From NCBI RefSeq assembly GCF_000514815.1, contig NZ_KI911472.1:267212-331211 (forward strand): a stretch of DNA of 64,000 nt, given 5' to 3'. Origin of the DNA: Salinispora fenicalii (GTDB taxonomy: Bacteria; Actinomycetota; Actinomycetes; Mycobacteriales; Micromonosporaceae). This document shows, in pieces, positions 32,021 to 40,279 of this stretch (positions within the stretch are counted from its first letter, which is position 1; each line of letters starts with the position of its first letter). The notes under the pieces were generated by a model that saw nothing but the letters and a program-made list of their open reading frames with translations, was not told the DNA's origin and ran no database searches. A program made the translations under genes and the position numbers.

Positions 32021-32755
32021 CTACTTCATTGGCCGGGCTGTGCTGCCGCGGGCTGCCATGAACTCCGCGACCATCGCCACAAGCGCCTTCTTGTCGGTAT
32101 CCGGAAGGAAGAAGTACGGCGCGATGACCTCGGAGAGCCCGGGCCGTACGAAGGTCATCGGCTGGTCGCGCCGGTGGAGCGGCTCGATGACGCAGACATC
32201 CTCGGGGCGGGTGTCCCGGTAGGCCATATCGGTGGCGACCGTGTACCACTGCTGTTCCTTCGCGATCAGACCGTGCGCCCGGGCGACGGTCTGCTCCTTG
32301 AGACAGCGGGGCGCATGACTGGCGGCGGTGACCTGTAGCACCCGGTGGACGCCGTGCGCGGCGAAGATGCCGGCCGCGGTCTCCAGTTCGGAGACCGTGT
32401 TGCCGGCCTGCGGCATGATGATGATGTCCCGTACCGCCTGGCGGAAGGCAGCCCGTTGCGGGCCGGACAGCCGGGCTAGGAGCGGTCGCAGCCGGGGGAA
32501 TTCATCGAGGCGGGCGAGGTTTGCCAGGAAGAATCGTTTCGTGTACTCGCCCTCGCTGATGCCGTCGCGCTGGGAGAAGCCGCTGCCCATGACGATGCAG
32601 CTGAGCTCGTGATCGTGGCTGAGGGTCAGGACCTCCCGCGCCAGCGTGGCCGCGTCGCCAAACTCGTCGTTCCGGGGGCGACCAAGGACCAGATCCTCCC
32701 ACGCCTCCGTCTCGAGGTGACGACTGTGCAGGAGTACGCCCACCTTCGTGGTCAA
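32021..32755 (-). CDS. DUF218/YdcF-like protein of unknown role
   Basis: 244 residues resembling the DUF218 (YdcF/SanA-like) fold: an N-terminal GVLLHSRHLETEAW strand-turn, CIVMGSGFSQRDGISEGEYTKRFF, PQAGNTVSELETAAGIFAAHGVHRVLQVTAASHAPR, which matches the family's E-x-x-NT...VTS-x-x-H-x-x-R pattern. No signal peptide or membrane helix, unlike most family members, so it is cytoplasmic. TTG at 32755 is a likely start (GGAGGAG eight bases upstream). It is last in the aminotransferase-glycosyltransferase operon, suggesting a link to the aminosugar. Function unknown. Confidence 0.65.
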   Translation of the reverse strand: MTTKVGVLLHSRHLETEAWEDLVLGRPRNDEFGDAATLAREVLTLSHDHELSCIVMGSGFSQRDGISEGEYTKRFFLANLARLDEFPRLRPLLARLSGPQRAAFRQAVRDIIIMPQAGNTVSELETAAGIFAAHGVHRVLQVTAASHAPRCLKEQTVARAHGLIAKEQQWYTVATDMAYRDTRPEDVCVIEPLHRRDQPMTFVRPGLSEVIAPYFFLPDTDKKALVAMVAEFMAARGSTARPMK

Positions 32756-32821
32756 TACGGAACTCCTCCGGTGTCGGCCTGCCGGTGCCGGTGTTCAGGA
32801 TAGCCAGCATCGATCCTTGGC

Positions 32822-32917
32822 CGGGGCCAGCCGGCGGCCAAGGCGGGGCCGGGCTTCGGCTGGCCCAAGGCCCTGGCCAAGGTCGGGGCCAGCCGGCGGC
32901 CAAGGCGGGGCCGGGCT
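32822..32917. repeat. 34-bp direct repeat in the GT / DUF218 spacer
   Basis: An identical 34-base unit, starting CGGGGCCAGCCGGCGGCCAA, occurs at 32822-32855 and 32884-32917 (period 62). Between the copies lies GGCTTCGGCTGGCCCAAGGCCCTGGCC with further internal symmetry. The second copy runs 2 bases into the glycosyltransferase stop codon region. Possible attenuator or recent tandem duplication. Confidence 0.85.
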
Positions 32918-33956
32918 ATCGGCTGGCGGCCAACTTCTCGACGGTGTACACGACCTCGGCGGGTGTCGGAAGTCCGGCGACCTCGGCGGCAAGCAACCGG
33001 GCGCGTTCGGTGTACCCGGGGTCAGCGAGGATTCGCCGGCAAGCCGTGGTGATTGCCTCGACCGCCGCCCGATCACCGTCTGGGGGCACTGGGGCGGCGG
33101 TCAGGCCTACGCCGACGTCGGTGATGGCCTTTGCGACGGACCGGGAGTAGTCGTTGTCGGGGACGACCAGATGCGGTGCGCCGGCGTTCAGCACCGTCAT
33201 CGTGGTAGCCGCGCCGCCGTGGTGTACCGCCAGGTCGCAGGTGGGGGCGACGACATCCAACGGGACCCAGCCGACGCGGACATCGCGGAACTGCGCACCG
33301 AACTCAGCGGCGGCTCGCTCCGGTGCCGCGATCACCACCTCGGCGCCGGTCGCGATGAGCTGGTCCACCAGGTGTCGGATGACGCTGCTGCGCGAATGCA
33401 GGAAGAGGTTGCGCGTGCCCGCGGTCACCAGTACCCGGGGACGGTCGGCGGGCCGGGTGTACATCCATGGCTGCAGGCGACCCTGCCGGTTCTTCGGAAT
33501 CCAGCGCATCGGCCGTGCACCGGGGGTGGGTGACGGCCGTAGGCCCGGCGGGCAGACGTCGATGAACAGGTCGGCCGCCGGTGGCCCGCTCAGGCCCAGT
33601 CGCTCCAGGTCAGGTTTGATTCCCGGCTCTGGCCGTAGCGGCACGATGTCCCAGTAGTGGCGCACGTATAGCGCCTGGGTCTCCACGGCGACGAGGCCGG
33701 GAACGTATGACAGGCCACCGACAACCACATCGGGCGACCACTGCCCCGCCAACTCCCGCAGGGCCCGCAACCGGGCTGCGGGCTTCCCCGGGTGGGGGGT
33801 GGGGACCGCTGGTAGCCCGATCGCCGCCGCGGTCTCCAGCAGTGGTTCGTCGGCGGTCAACATTATCTCGTGGCCGGCGTTGCGGGCCGCGGTCGCCAGT
33901 GGGGCGATGCAGAACACGGTGGACTGGCTACCCCCGACGGTGAACATGAACTTCAT
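32916..33956 (-). CDS. Glycosyltransferase (second, GT1 type)
   Basis: 346-residue GT-B enzyme, paralogue of the one at 25901. Seen: MKFMFTVGGSQSTVFCIAPL, RPRVLVTAGTRNLF, and the donor site DLAVHHGGAATTMTVLNAGAPHLVV. ATG at 33956, 17 bases after the aminotransferase stop, so it is likely co-transcribed with the aminosugar gene and is the better candidate for attaching the aminosugar (pyrrolosamine-type). An in-frame extension to 34010 would run into the aminotransferase gene and is rejected. Confidence 0.92.
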   Translation of the reverse strand: MKFMFTVGGSQSTVFCIAPLATAARNAGHEIMLTADEPLLETAAAIGLPAVPTPHPGKPAARLRALRELAGQWSPDVVVGGLSYVPGLVAVETQALYVRHYWDIVPLRPEPGIKPDLERLGLSGPPAADLFIDVCPPGLRPSPTPGARPMRWIPKNRQGRLQPWMYTRPADRPRVLVTAGTRNLFLHSRSSVIRHLVDQLIATGAEVVIAAPERAAAEFGAQFRDVRVGWVPLDVVAPTCDLAVHHGGAATTMTVLNAGAPHLVVPDNDYSRSVAKAITDVGVGLTAAPVPPDGDRAAVEAITTACRRILADPGYTERARLLAAEVAGLPTPAEVVYTVEKLAASR

Positions 33957-33972
33957 CGAATTGAGGTGCTTT

Positions 33973-35184
33973 CTAGGAGGCGGCAAAGGGACGGGTGGGG
34001 CTCGGACCAAGTCGGTTGGTGAGCTCTGGTCCGTGGGAGATCGCGCATCGCACGATGCGGCAAATTCGGTCGATGTCCGCCGCGGCGACCGCAGGGCCGG
34101 TCGGCAGGGCGAGGACCTGCTCCGCCAGGCGCTCGGTGTGCGGCAGGGAGACCGGACGCTGAGAACGGTAGGGCTCCAGCCGGTGACAGGCCGGGGAGAA
34201 GTAGCGCTGCGCCCCCGCGTTCTCCGCTCGGAGAATCCGCATCACCAGGTCGCGGTGGATGCCGGTAATCGCTTCGTCGATCTTGAGAATGACGTACTGC
34301 CAGTTGGGCTCCTGGGCCTCGTCGAAGTCGACGACCGTCAGGCCACTCAGTCCGCGCAGCGCAGAACTGTAGCGCGCGTGATTGACGCGATTGTGGCGCA
34401 CCGTCGCAGCTAGTGCATCCAGCGAGGTCAGTCCCATCGCCGCGGAGGCCTCGGTCATCTTGGCGTTGGTGCCGACCCCCAGGCTACGGCCGTCGGTGGT
34501 GATCCCGAAGGTACGCAGTGCGCGCAGCTCCCCGGCGAGGGCGTCGTCGTTGGTTGCCACTGCACCGCCCTCGAAGCAGTTGACCACCTTGGTGGCGTGG
34601 AAGCTGAACATCTCCGCGTTACCGAAACCACCGATCCGACGGCCCTGATGGCTGCACCCCAGTGCGTGCGCCGCGTCGAAAACGAGCGTGAGGCCGTGCT
34701 GGGCGGCTACCTTCTCCAACTCGCCCGCCGGGCTGGGTCGACCCCAGAGGTGAACCCCGACGATGCCCGACGTACGCGGGGTCAGCACCGTCTCCACCTG
34801 CTGCGGGTCGAGACACCCGGTCTCCGGATCGATATCGGCGAAGACCGGCGTCAGCCCCAGCATCGAGGCAGCATGCGCGGTGGCCACGTAGGTCATGGCG
34901 GGCATGATGATCTCGCCGGTGAGCCCGGTGGCCTGGTAGAGCAGTTGCAGCGCCATGGTGCCGCTGCAGGTCGCCACGCAGTGCCGTACGCCCGCCAGTT
35001 CAGCGATGCGTTCCTCGAACTCTCGGACTAAAGCGCCGTTGGTAAGCCACTTGTTGTCCAGCGCGGTGTTCAGCCGCTCGAACAACCGCGACCGTTCTCC
35101 CACGCTCGGCGTTCCCACCTGCAACACCTGCGGGAACATCGGAGTCCCGCCGAGGATGGCGAGATCAGCGACCGTGTATTTCAC
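33973..35184 (-). CDS. Sugar aminotransferase (DegT/DnrJ/EryC1 family)
   Basis: 403-residue PLP enzyme. Seen: KWLTNGALVREFEERIAEL, TCSGTMALQLLYQATGL, FADIDPETG, FDAAHALG, and SFHATKVVN with the PLP-binding Lys about residue 199. It should convert a 4-keto (or 3-keto) dTDP-hexose to the amine; with 2,6-dideoxy chemistry this leads to a 4-amino-2,4,6-trideoxyhexose such as pyrrolosamine. GTG at 35184 has GGAGG seven bases upstream. It heads a three-gene minus-strand operon and diverges from the 4,6-dehydratase. No N,N-dimethyltransferase for the amine was found in this window. Confidence 0.9.
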   Translation of the reverse strand: MKYTVADLAILGGTPMFPQVLQVGTPSVGERSRLFERLNTALDNKWLTNGALVREFEERIAELAGVRHCVATCSGTMALQLLYQATGLTGEIIMPAMTYVATAHAASMLGLTPVFADIDPETGCLDPQQVETVLTPRTSGIVGVHLWGRPSPAGELEKVAAQHGLTLVFDAAHALGCSHQGRRIGGFGNAEMFSFHATKVVNCFEGGAVATNDDALAGELRALRTFGITTDGRSLGVGTNAKMTEASAAMGLTSLDALAATVRHNRVNHARYSSALRGLSGLTVVDFDEAQEPNWQYVILKIDEAITGIHRDLVMRILRAENAGAQRYFSPACHRLEPYRSQRPVSLPHTERLAEQVLALPTGPAVAAADIDRICRIVRCAISHGPELTNRLGPSPTRPFAAS

Positions 35185-35312
35185 GCGCGGGCCTCCAAAG
35201 CCGTACGACCTGTCGGACGAGCACCGTCGCGCACTGGGCTCGTACCCCGGTGGAGCCCGGCTGGTGGCGTGCGCCGTCGGCTAGTGCGGCGGCCCCGCTC
35301 CACCGCCGTTCC

Positions 35313-35326
35313 AGTGGACCTCCACT
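35313..35326. promoter_or_regulatory. Short dyad in aminotransferase / dehydratase divergent promoter
   Basis: AGTGGA and TCCACT face each other across two bases, about 34 bases upstream of the dehydratase start. The divergent region 35185-35359 lacks the GTTCAACTG element, so this transcript pair may be controlled differently. Low certainty. Confidence 0.3.
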
Positions 35327-35359
35327 CGGGATCGGTTGCGTCCGGCGAGGCTCGCAGAC

Positions 35360-36376
35360 ATGAGAATCCTCGTGACCGGGGGAGCCGGCTTCGTCGGCTC
35401 GCAGTACGTACGCAACCTCCTCGACGGCGCCTATCAGGGCTACCAGGACGCGGAGATCACCGTCCTGGACCTCCTCACGTACGCGGGCCGCCGGGCGAAC
35501 CTGCCGGCGGCGGACCGTCGGCTGACCTTTGTCCAAGGCGACATCGGGAACCGGGGGCTGCTCCTCGACTTGCTGCCGGGGCACGACGCGGTCGTCCACT
35601 TCGCGGCCGAGAGCCACGTGGACCGGTCACTACAGGACGCGTCGCCGTTCGTGACGACCAACGTGCTGGGTACCCAGACCCTGTTGGAGTGCTGCCTGCA
35701 TGTCGGCATCGAACGGATCGTGCAGGTCTCGACGGATGAGGTCTACGGCAGCATCGCGGAAGGCGCCTGGACGGAGGAGCATCCGCTCCTGCCGAACTCC
35801 CCGTACGCCGCCTCGAAGGCCGCGGCCGACTTGCTCGCCCGCGCCTATCACCGCTCGTACGGACTGCCGGTGGTGATCACTCGCTGCACCAACAACTATG
35901 GGCCGTACCAGCACGTCGAGAAGGTGATCCCGCACTTTGTCACCAACCTGCTGACCGGCCAGCCAGTGCCGCTCTACGGTGATGGCCAGAATGTTCGGGA
36001 GTGGCTGCACGTCGCGGATCACTGCCGCGGGGTGCAGCTGGCGCTGGAGAAGGGGCGCGAGGGCGAGATCTACCACCTCAGTGGTGGAGCCGAGTTGACC
36101 AACCGAGAGCTCACCGCTGCACTTGTGGAGCTCTGCGGGGCCAGCTGGGACGCGGTCCGCTTCGTCGCCGACCGGTTGGGGCATGACCAGCGCTACTGCC
36201 TCGATGACGGCAAGGCCCGCCGCGAACTCGGCTATGCCGCACAGGTGCCGTTCGCATCGGGTTTGGCTGCGGTCGTGAACTGGTATCGGGACAACCGCAC
36301 CTGGTGGGCGGAGCATACGCGTGGCACGCGACCAGACCGGGAGAATGTCGGTTCGAATGTGGCGGTGCCCCGGTGA
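35360..36376 (+). CDS. dTDP-glucose 4,6-dehydratase (RmlB-like)
   Basis: 338-residue extended SDR, second step of deoxysugar synthesis. Seen: ILVTGGAGFVGSQYVRNLL, HFAAESHVDRSLQDA, STDEVYGSI with the Asp-Glu pair, YAASKAAADLLARAY (YxxxK) and NNYGPYQHVEKVIPHFV. ATG at 36 bases past the frame's first start (35360) matches the family. Its last codons overlap the KS-alpha start (36373-36376, GTGA), so sugar and polyketide production are coupled on one message. A paralogue lies at 60092-61066. Confidence 0.94.
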   Translation: MRILVTGGAGFVGSQYVRNLLDGAYQGYQDAEITVLDLLTYAGRRANLPAADRRLTFVQGDIGNRGLLLDLLPGHDAVVHFAAESHVDRSLQDASPFVTTNVLGTQTLLECCLHVGIERIVQVSTDEVYGSIAEGAWTEEHPLLPNSPYAASKAAADLLARAYHRSYGLPVVITRCTNNYGPYQHVEKVIPHFVTNLLTGQPVPLYGDGQNVREWLHVADHCRGVQLALEKGREGEIYHLSGGAELTNRELTAALVELCGASWDAVRFVADRLGHDQRYCLDDGKARRELGYAAQVPFASGLAAVVNWYRDNRTWWAEHTRGTRPDRENVGSNVAVPR

Positions 36377-37644
36377 GCGCACCAAGGGTGGTGGTCACAG
36401 GCCTCGGCGTCGTGGCGCCGGGGGGCGTGGGTACGAAGGCGTTCTGGCACCTGATCACCGCCGGCCGGACCGCGACCCGGCCAATCACCGCTTTCGACGC
36501 TGCCGCGTTCCGGTCGCGGATCGCCGCCGAGGTGGACTTCGAGGCGGCTCAGGCCGAACTGTCCCACCGGGAGCGTCGCCGACTGGACCGAGCCGCCCAG
36601 TTTGCCTTGGTCGCGACGAGGGAGGCGATGGCCGACAGCGGCTTGGAACCGGACCGGTTCGATCCCACCCGGGTCGGCGTGAGTCTCGGCACCGCCGTCG
36701 GCGCCACCTGCAATCTTGAGTCCGAGTACCTCGCCCTCAGCGACACCGGTCGGGAGTGGGTCCTGGATCACCGGTACGCCAGCCCACACCTCTACGACTA
36801 CTTCATGCCCGGCTCGATGGCGGCGGAGGTCGCCGCGGAGTGCAACGCTCAGGGCCCGGTCACCGTGGTCTCGGCGGGCTGCACCTCCGGCCTGGACGCG
36901 GTCGGCCATGCGGCCGACCTGATTCGGGAGGGTGCCGCTGACGTGATGGTCACCGGTGGTACCGATGCGCCCATCTCGCCGATCACGGTCGCCTGTTTCG
37001 ACGCCATTCGGGCAACCTCGCCGAGTAACGACGATGCCGCCCATGCGTTGCGGCCCTTTGATCGCACCCGGAACGGCTTCGTTCTCGGCGAGGGCGCCGC
37101 CACGCTCTTGCTGGAATCCGAGGAGCACGCACGCGCCCGCGGCGCCCGGATCTATGCCGAGATCGCCGGCTTCGCCTCGCGGAGTAACGCCTACCATATG
37201 ACCGGTCTGCGGCCCGACGGTGCCGAGATGGCCGCTGCCATCACGGCCGCCCTGGCCGAGAGCCGGCGCTCGCCCCAGTCCGTTGACTACGTCAACGCAC
37301 ACGGCACGGCGACCAAACAGAACGATCGGCATGAGACCGCCGCGCTCAAACGGGCACTCGGTCCGCATGCTTACCAGACCCCGGTCAGCTCGATCAAATC
37401 GATGATCGGTCACTCACTCGGGGCCATCGGCTCGATCGAGATCGCCGCCTGCACTCTCGCCCTCGACCAGGGCGTCGTCCCACCCACCGCGAACCTGCGC
37501 GAGCCGGATCCCGAGCTCGACCTGGACTACGTCCCGCTGCACGCACGGGAGCAGCGGCTCGACACGGTGCTCAGCGTCGGCAGCGGCTTCGGCGGCTTTC
37601 AGAGCGCGATCGTGCTCACCCGGTTAGGCATGGGACCGGCATGA
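36373..37644 (+). CDS. Type II PKS ketosynthase alpha
   Basis: 423-residue KS-alpha that condenses malonyl units on the ACP. Seen: active-site Cys170 in VVSAGCTSGLDAVG, His in VNAHGTATKQND, Lys in SSIKSMIGHSLGAIGS with the second His, and the N-terminal VVVTGLGVVAPGG. Length is normal. GTG at 36373 within the dehydratase stop; the stop overlaps the chain length factor start (ATGA, 37641-37644), the coupling usual for these heterodimers. Compared with acetate-primed systems it must accept a propionyl starter, given the LnmK-like gene downstream. Confidence 0.96.
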   Translation: MSAPRVVVTGLGVVAPGGVGTKAFWHLITAGRTATRPITAFDAAAFRSRIAAEVDFEAAQAELSHRERRRLDRAAQFALVATREAMADSGLEPDRFDPTRVGVSLGTAVGATCNLESEYLALSDTGREWVLDHRYASPHLYDYFMPGSMAAEVAAECNAQGPVTVVSAGCTSGLDAVGHAADLIREGAADVMVTGGTDAPISPITVACFDAIRATSPSNDDAAHALRPFDRTRNGFVLGEGAATLLLESEEHARARGARIYAEIAGFASRSNAYHMTGLRPDGAEMAAAITAALAESRRSPQSVDYVNAHGTATKQNDRHETAALKRALGPHAYQTPVSSIKSMIGHSLGAIGSIEIAACTLALDQGVVPPTANLREPDPELDLDYVPLHAREQRLDTVLSVGSGFGGFQSAIVLTRLGMGPA

Positions 37645-38930
37645 GCACAGCGGTGATTACCGGCATCGGCGTTGCGGCGCCGAACGGCGCCGGGACAGAG
37701 AACTTCTGGGCCGCAACGCTCCGCGGCGAATCCGGTATTGGTCTCGTCCGCCGTTTCGACACGCGGGGCTATCCAGCTCGACTGGGTGGCGAGATCAACG
37801 ATTTCGATCCGGCCGAGCACCTGCCCCGCCGGCTGCTACCGCAGACCGACCGGATGACCCAGCTCGCCCTCGCGGCGTCGGCGTGGGCGTTGGCCGACGC
37901 CGGGGTCCAGCCGGGCACCTATGACCCGGGCGAGACCGGGGTGGCGATGGCCGGGGCGTTCGGCGGCTTCGAATACGGCCAGCGGGAGCTGGAGAATCTT
38001 TGGTGCTCCGGACCGGAGCGCGTCAGTGTCTACATGTCGTTTGCGTGGTTCTACGCCGTCAACACCGGGCAGTTGTCGATCCGGCACGCGATGCGCGGTC
38101 CGGCCGGTGTCGTCGTCGGTGACCAGGCCGGCGGGCTCGACGCGGTGGCGCAGGCCCGGCGCAACATCCGCAAGGGGGCACAGCTGATGCTCGCCGGCGG
38201 CTTCGACAGTTCCTTCTGCCCGTACGGGTGGGTTGCCCGGATCAGCGACGGGGCGCTGAGCACCGCTGAGGATCCGCGCACCGCCTACCTGCCCTTCGAT
38301 CTCCGTGCCCAGGGCCAGGTCCCCGGTGAGGGTGGTGCGGTCCTGGTGGTCGAGGAGGCTGCAGCGGCCCGCCGTCGCGGTGCTCAGATCTATGGGGAGA
38401 TCGCTGGGTACGCCGCGACGTTCGACGCCACGGTTCGGCACGGCGGTGAGCGGGGTCTGGGCCGCGCGGTGGAGGCCGCTCTCGCCGACGCGGGGGTGAC
38501 CGCCCGGGAGATCGGGGTGGTCTTCGCCGACGGTTCCGGCCGGCCGGCCGACGACCGCGCCGAGGCCGAGACCATCGCGGATGTCTTCGGTCCGCAGGGG
38601 GTGCCGGTCACCGTCCCGAAGACCATGACTGGACGGATGAACTCCGGCGGCGCCCCGGCCGACCTCGCCGGTGCGTTGCTGGCGATGCGAGACGGGCTCA
38701 TTCCGCCGACGGTCAATGTACAGACGGTGGCCCCAGGCACGCGGTTGGATCTCGTCACCGATGTTCCCCGGCCATGGCGGCCGGGACCTGCGTTGGTGCT
38801 GGCCCGGGGCCGCGGCGGGTTCAACTCCGCCATGGTGCTCCGTCCTGGTGCCGCGGCCCCCGGCCGAACCGGAGCCGCCGGAGTTACCGGCCGCGAAGCG
38901 CCCACCCGATCAGGAGGGAATCCGTCATGA
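37641..38930 (+). CDS. Type II PKS chain length factor (KS-beta)
   Basis: 429-residue KS-beta partner. The Cys of KS-alpha is replaced by Gln162 in VVGDQAGGLDAVA, the hallmark of chain length factors. Other seen blocks: AGAFGGFEYGQRELENLW, PFDLRAQGQVPGEGGAVLVVEE and PKTMTGRMNSGGAPADLAGAL. The C-terminal 25 residues are Ala/Pro/Gly-rich and variable. Together with KS-alpha it sets a decaketide-class chain. Four bases overlap the ACP start region (38927), continuing the chain of overlapping genes. Confidence 0.95.
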   Translation: MSTAVITGIGVAAPNGAGTENFWAATLRGESGIGLVRRFDTRGYPARLGGEINDFDPAEHLPRRLLPQTDRMTQLALAASAWALADAGVQPGTYDPGETGVAMAGAFGGFEYGQRELENLWCSGPERVSVYMSFAWFYAVNTGQLSIRHAMRGPAGVVVGDQAGGLDAVAQARRNIRKGAQLMLAGGFDSSFCPYGWVARISDGALSTAEDPRTAYLPFDLRAQGQVPGEGGAVLVVEEAAAARRRGAQIYGEIAGYAATFDATVRHGGERGLGRAVEAALADAGVTAREIGVVFADGSGRPADDRAEAETIADVFGPQGVPVTVPKTMTGRMNSGGAPADLAGALLAMRDGLIPPTVNVQTVAPGTRLDLVTDVPRPWRPGPALVLARGRGGFNSAMVLRPGAAAPGRTGAAGVTGREAPTRSGGNPS

Positions 38931-39181
38931 AGCAGATGACACTGTCGGCCCTGGAGCAGATCATGCATACGTGCGCGGGGGAGGACGAGTCCACGGACTC
39001 ATTCCAACAGGCCCCCGAACGGGCCTTCGCCGACCTCGGCTACGACTCCCTCGCGCTCCTGGAGACCCAGAGCGTGATCCGACGCGAGTACGGCGTTGAC
39101 CTCTCCGAGCAAGCGTTAAGCGCGGCGGAGACGCCGCAGCAACTGGTTGACCTTGTGAACCGATGGCTGTCGGCCGCCTGA
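38927..39181 (+). CDS. Acyl carrier protein (minimal PKS)
   Basis: 84-residue ACP carrying the growing polyketide. The phosphopantetheine Ser41 is in DLGYDSLALLE; helices I and III follow the usual pattern (LSALEQIMHTCAGE; TPQQLVDLVNRWL). AGGAGGG precedes the ATG. Overlaps the chain length factor by 4 bases and the AT by 19. It shares the GYDSLALLET core with the second ACP at 41273, but differs at the N-terminal helix, fitting separate elongation and priming carriers. Confidence 0.95.
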   Translation: MKQMTLSALEQIMHTCAGEDESTDSFQQAPERAFADLGYDSLALLETQSVIRREYGVDLSEQALSAAETPQQLVDLVNRWLSAA

Positions 39182-40146
39182 CCGGCGCTCTGGCCCTGCT
39201 GATGCCGGGTCAGAGCGCCCAGTACCAGGGGATGGGTACCGGACTGTACCGCGACGTCCCAGCGTTCGCGAGGGTCATGGACGAGCTGTTCCTGCTGATG
39301 GGGGCGGCGGGAGACGAGCTCCGTTCGGACTGGCTGGCCGCTTCGCCCCGGGTGTCAATTGATCATGCCAACCGCTCCCAGCCGTTGCTCTTCGCCATCG
39401 ACTATGCGCTCGGCCGGCTCCTGCTGGACTGGGGACTGCGGCCCACAGTTCTGCTCGGGCACAGCATCGGCGAGTTGGCCGCGGCGACTCTGGCTGGGGT
39501 CTTCGATCTGGCCAGCGCGGTCCGGATCGTGCGGCATCGGGTGGGCCAGTTCGCCACGGTGCCGGCGGGCGGGATGGCCGCCGTCGCCGCGTCCCAAGCG
39601 CAGGTGCAGCCCCACCTTCGGCCGGGGGTCGACATCGGCGCGGTCAACGCGCCCCGGCAGACGGTGATCGCGGGTGCGGTCGAGCCGCTGCGGACGACCT
39701 TGGACGCGCTCCGGTGTGCCGGCTACACCTGGGCTCCGGTGCCGGCAACGGTGCCGTTCCACAGCGAGCTACTTCGCCCGGTGGTTGTCGCGGCCGGCCC
39801 GTTGCTGGCCAGCCTGCCGGCCCGGCCGCCACAGATACCCCTGGTCTCCGGGTATACCGGCGGCTACTTGACCGACGCCGAGGCACGGGACCCCGGGTAC
39901 TGGGCGAGTCATCCGGTGGACCCGGTGTTGTTCTGGCCGGCCTTGACGACCCTGGCGGGCGCCGGGCCGCAGCTGTTGGTCGAGTGTGGCCCGGGGAACG
40001 GCCTGACAACACTCGCGCGGCGGCTGCCGCAAGTTCGCTCCGGGCACAGCGAGGTGCTGGCGTTGCTCGGCCCGCCGACGGACCCGTCCCGGGAAGCTGG
40101 GCAGCTCGCCGCTGCCGCTGCCCGCCTCGGGGCTTCCCCGCCCTGA
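39163..40146 (+). CDS. Discrete acyltransferase (malonyl/acyl-ACP AT)
   Basis: 327-residue FabD-like AT. Seen: LLMPGQSAQYQGMG, nucleophile Ser101 in LLGHSIGELAAA, and the PATVPFHSELL stretch with the catalytic His in place of the HAFH/YASH boxes of modular ATs. Type II systems usually borrow the fatty-acid AT, so a dedicated gene suggests a starter role. In R1128-type clusters the AT ZhuC removes acetyl from ACP to favour non-acetate starters; the same editing would suit propionyl priming here. ATG at 39163 lies within the ACP gene. An inter-gene gap of 133 bases follows before the LnmK-like gene. Confidence 0.88.
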   Translation: MAVGRLTGALALLMPGQSAQYQGMGTGLYRDVPAFARVMDELFLLMGAAGDELRSDWLAASPRVSIDHANRSQPLLFAIDYALGRLLLDWGLRPTVLLGHSIGELAAATLAGVFDLASAVRIVRHRVGQFATVPAGGMAAVAASQAQVQPHLRPGVDIGAVNAPRQTVIAGAVEPLRTTLDALRCAGYTWAPVPATVPFHSELLRPVVVAAGPLLASLPARPPQIPLVSGYTGGYLTDAEARDPGYWASHPVDPVLFWPALTTLAGAGPQLLVECGPGNGLTTLARRLPQVRSGHSEVLALLGPPTDPSREAGQLAAAAARLGASPP

Positions 40147-40250
40147 TCCGCCGCCGGCGGCGGAGCCAGTGCTACTGGTGCCGGCACCTGCGGGCGGTGA
40201 CCGCGTTCCGCGCGGGCCCGGCTTTCCGGAACACCAGCAACGGAGGGGAC

Positions 40251-40265
40251 ATGGCCCCTTCCTGA
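40251..40265 (+). other. Four-codon leader reading frame
   Basis: ATG GCC CCT TCC TGA (Met-Ala-Pro-Ser) preceded by an excellent GGAGGGGAC site and ending 14 bases before the LnmK-like start, which has its own GGAGG. A ribosome starting here would finish next to the second site, possibly passing ribosomes on. Could be chance; noted because both sites are strong. Confidence 0.3.
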
Positions 40266-40279
40266 ATCGTGGAGGCGAT

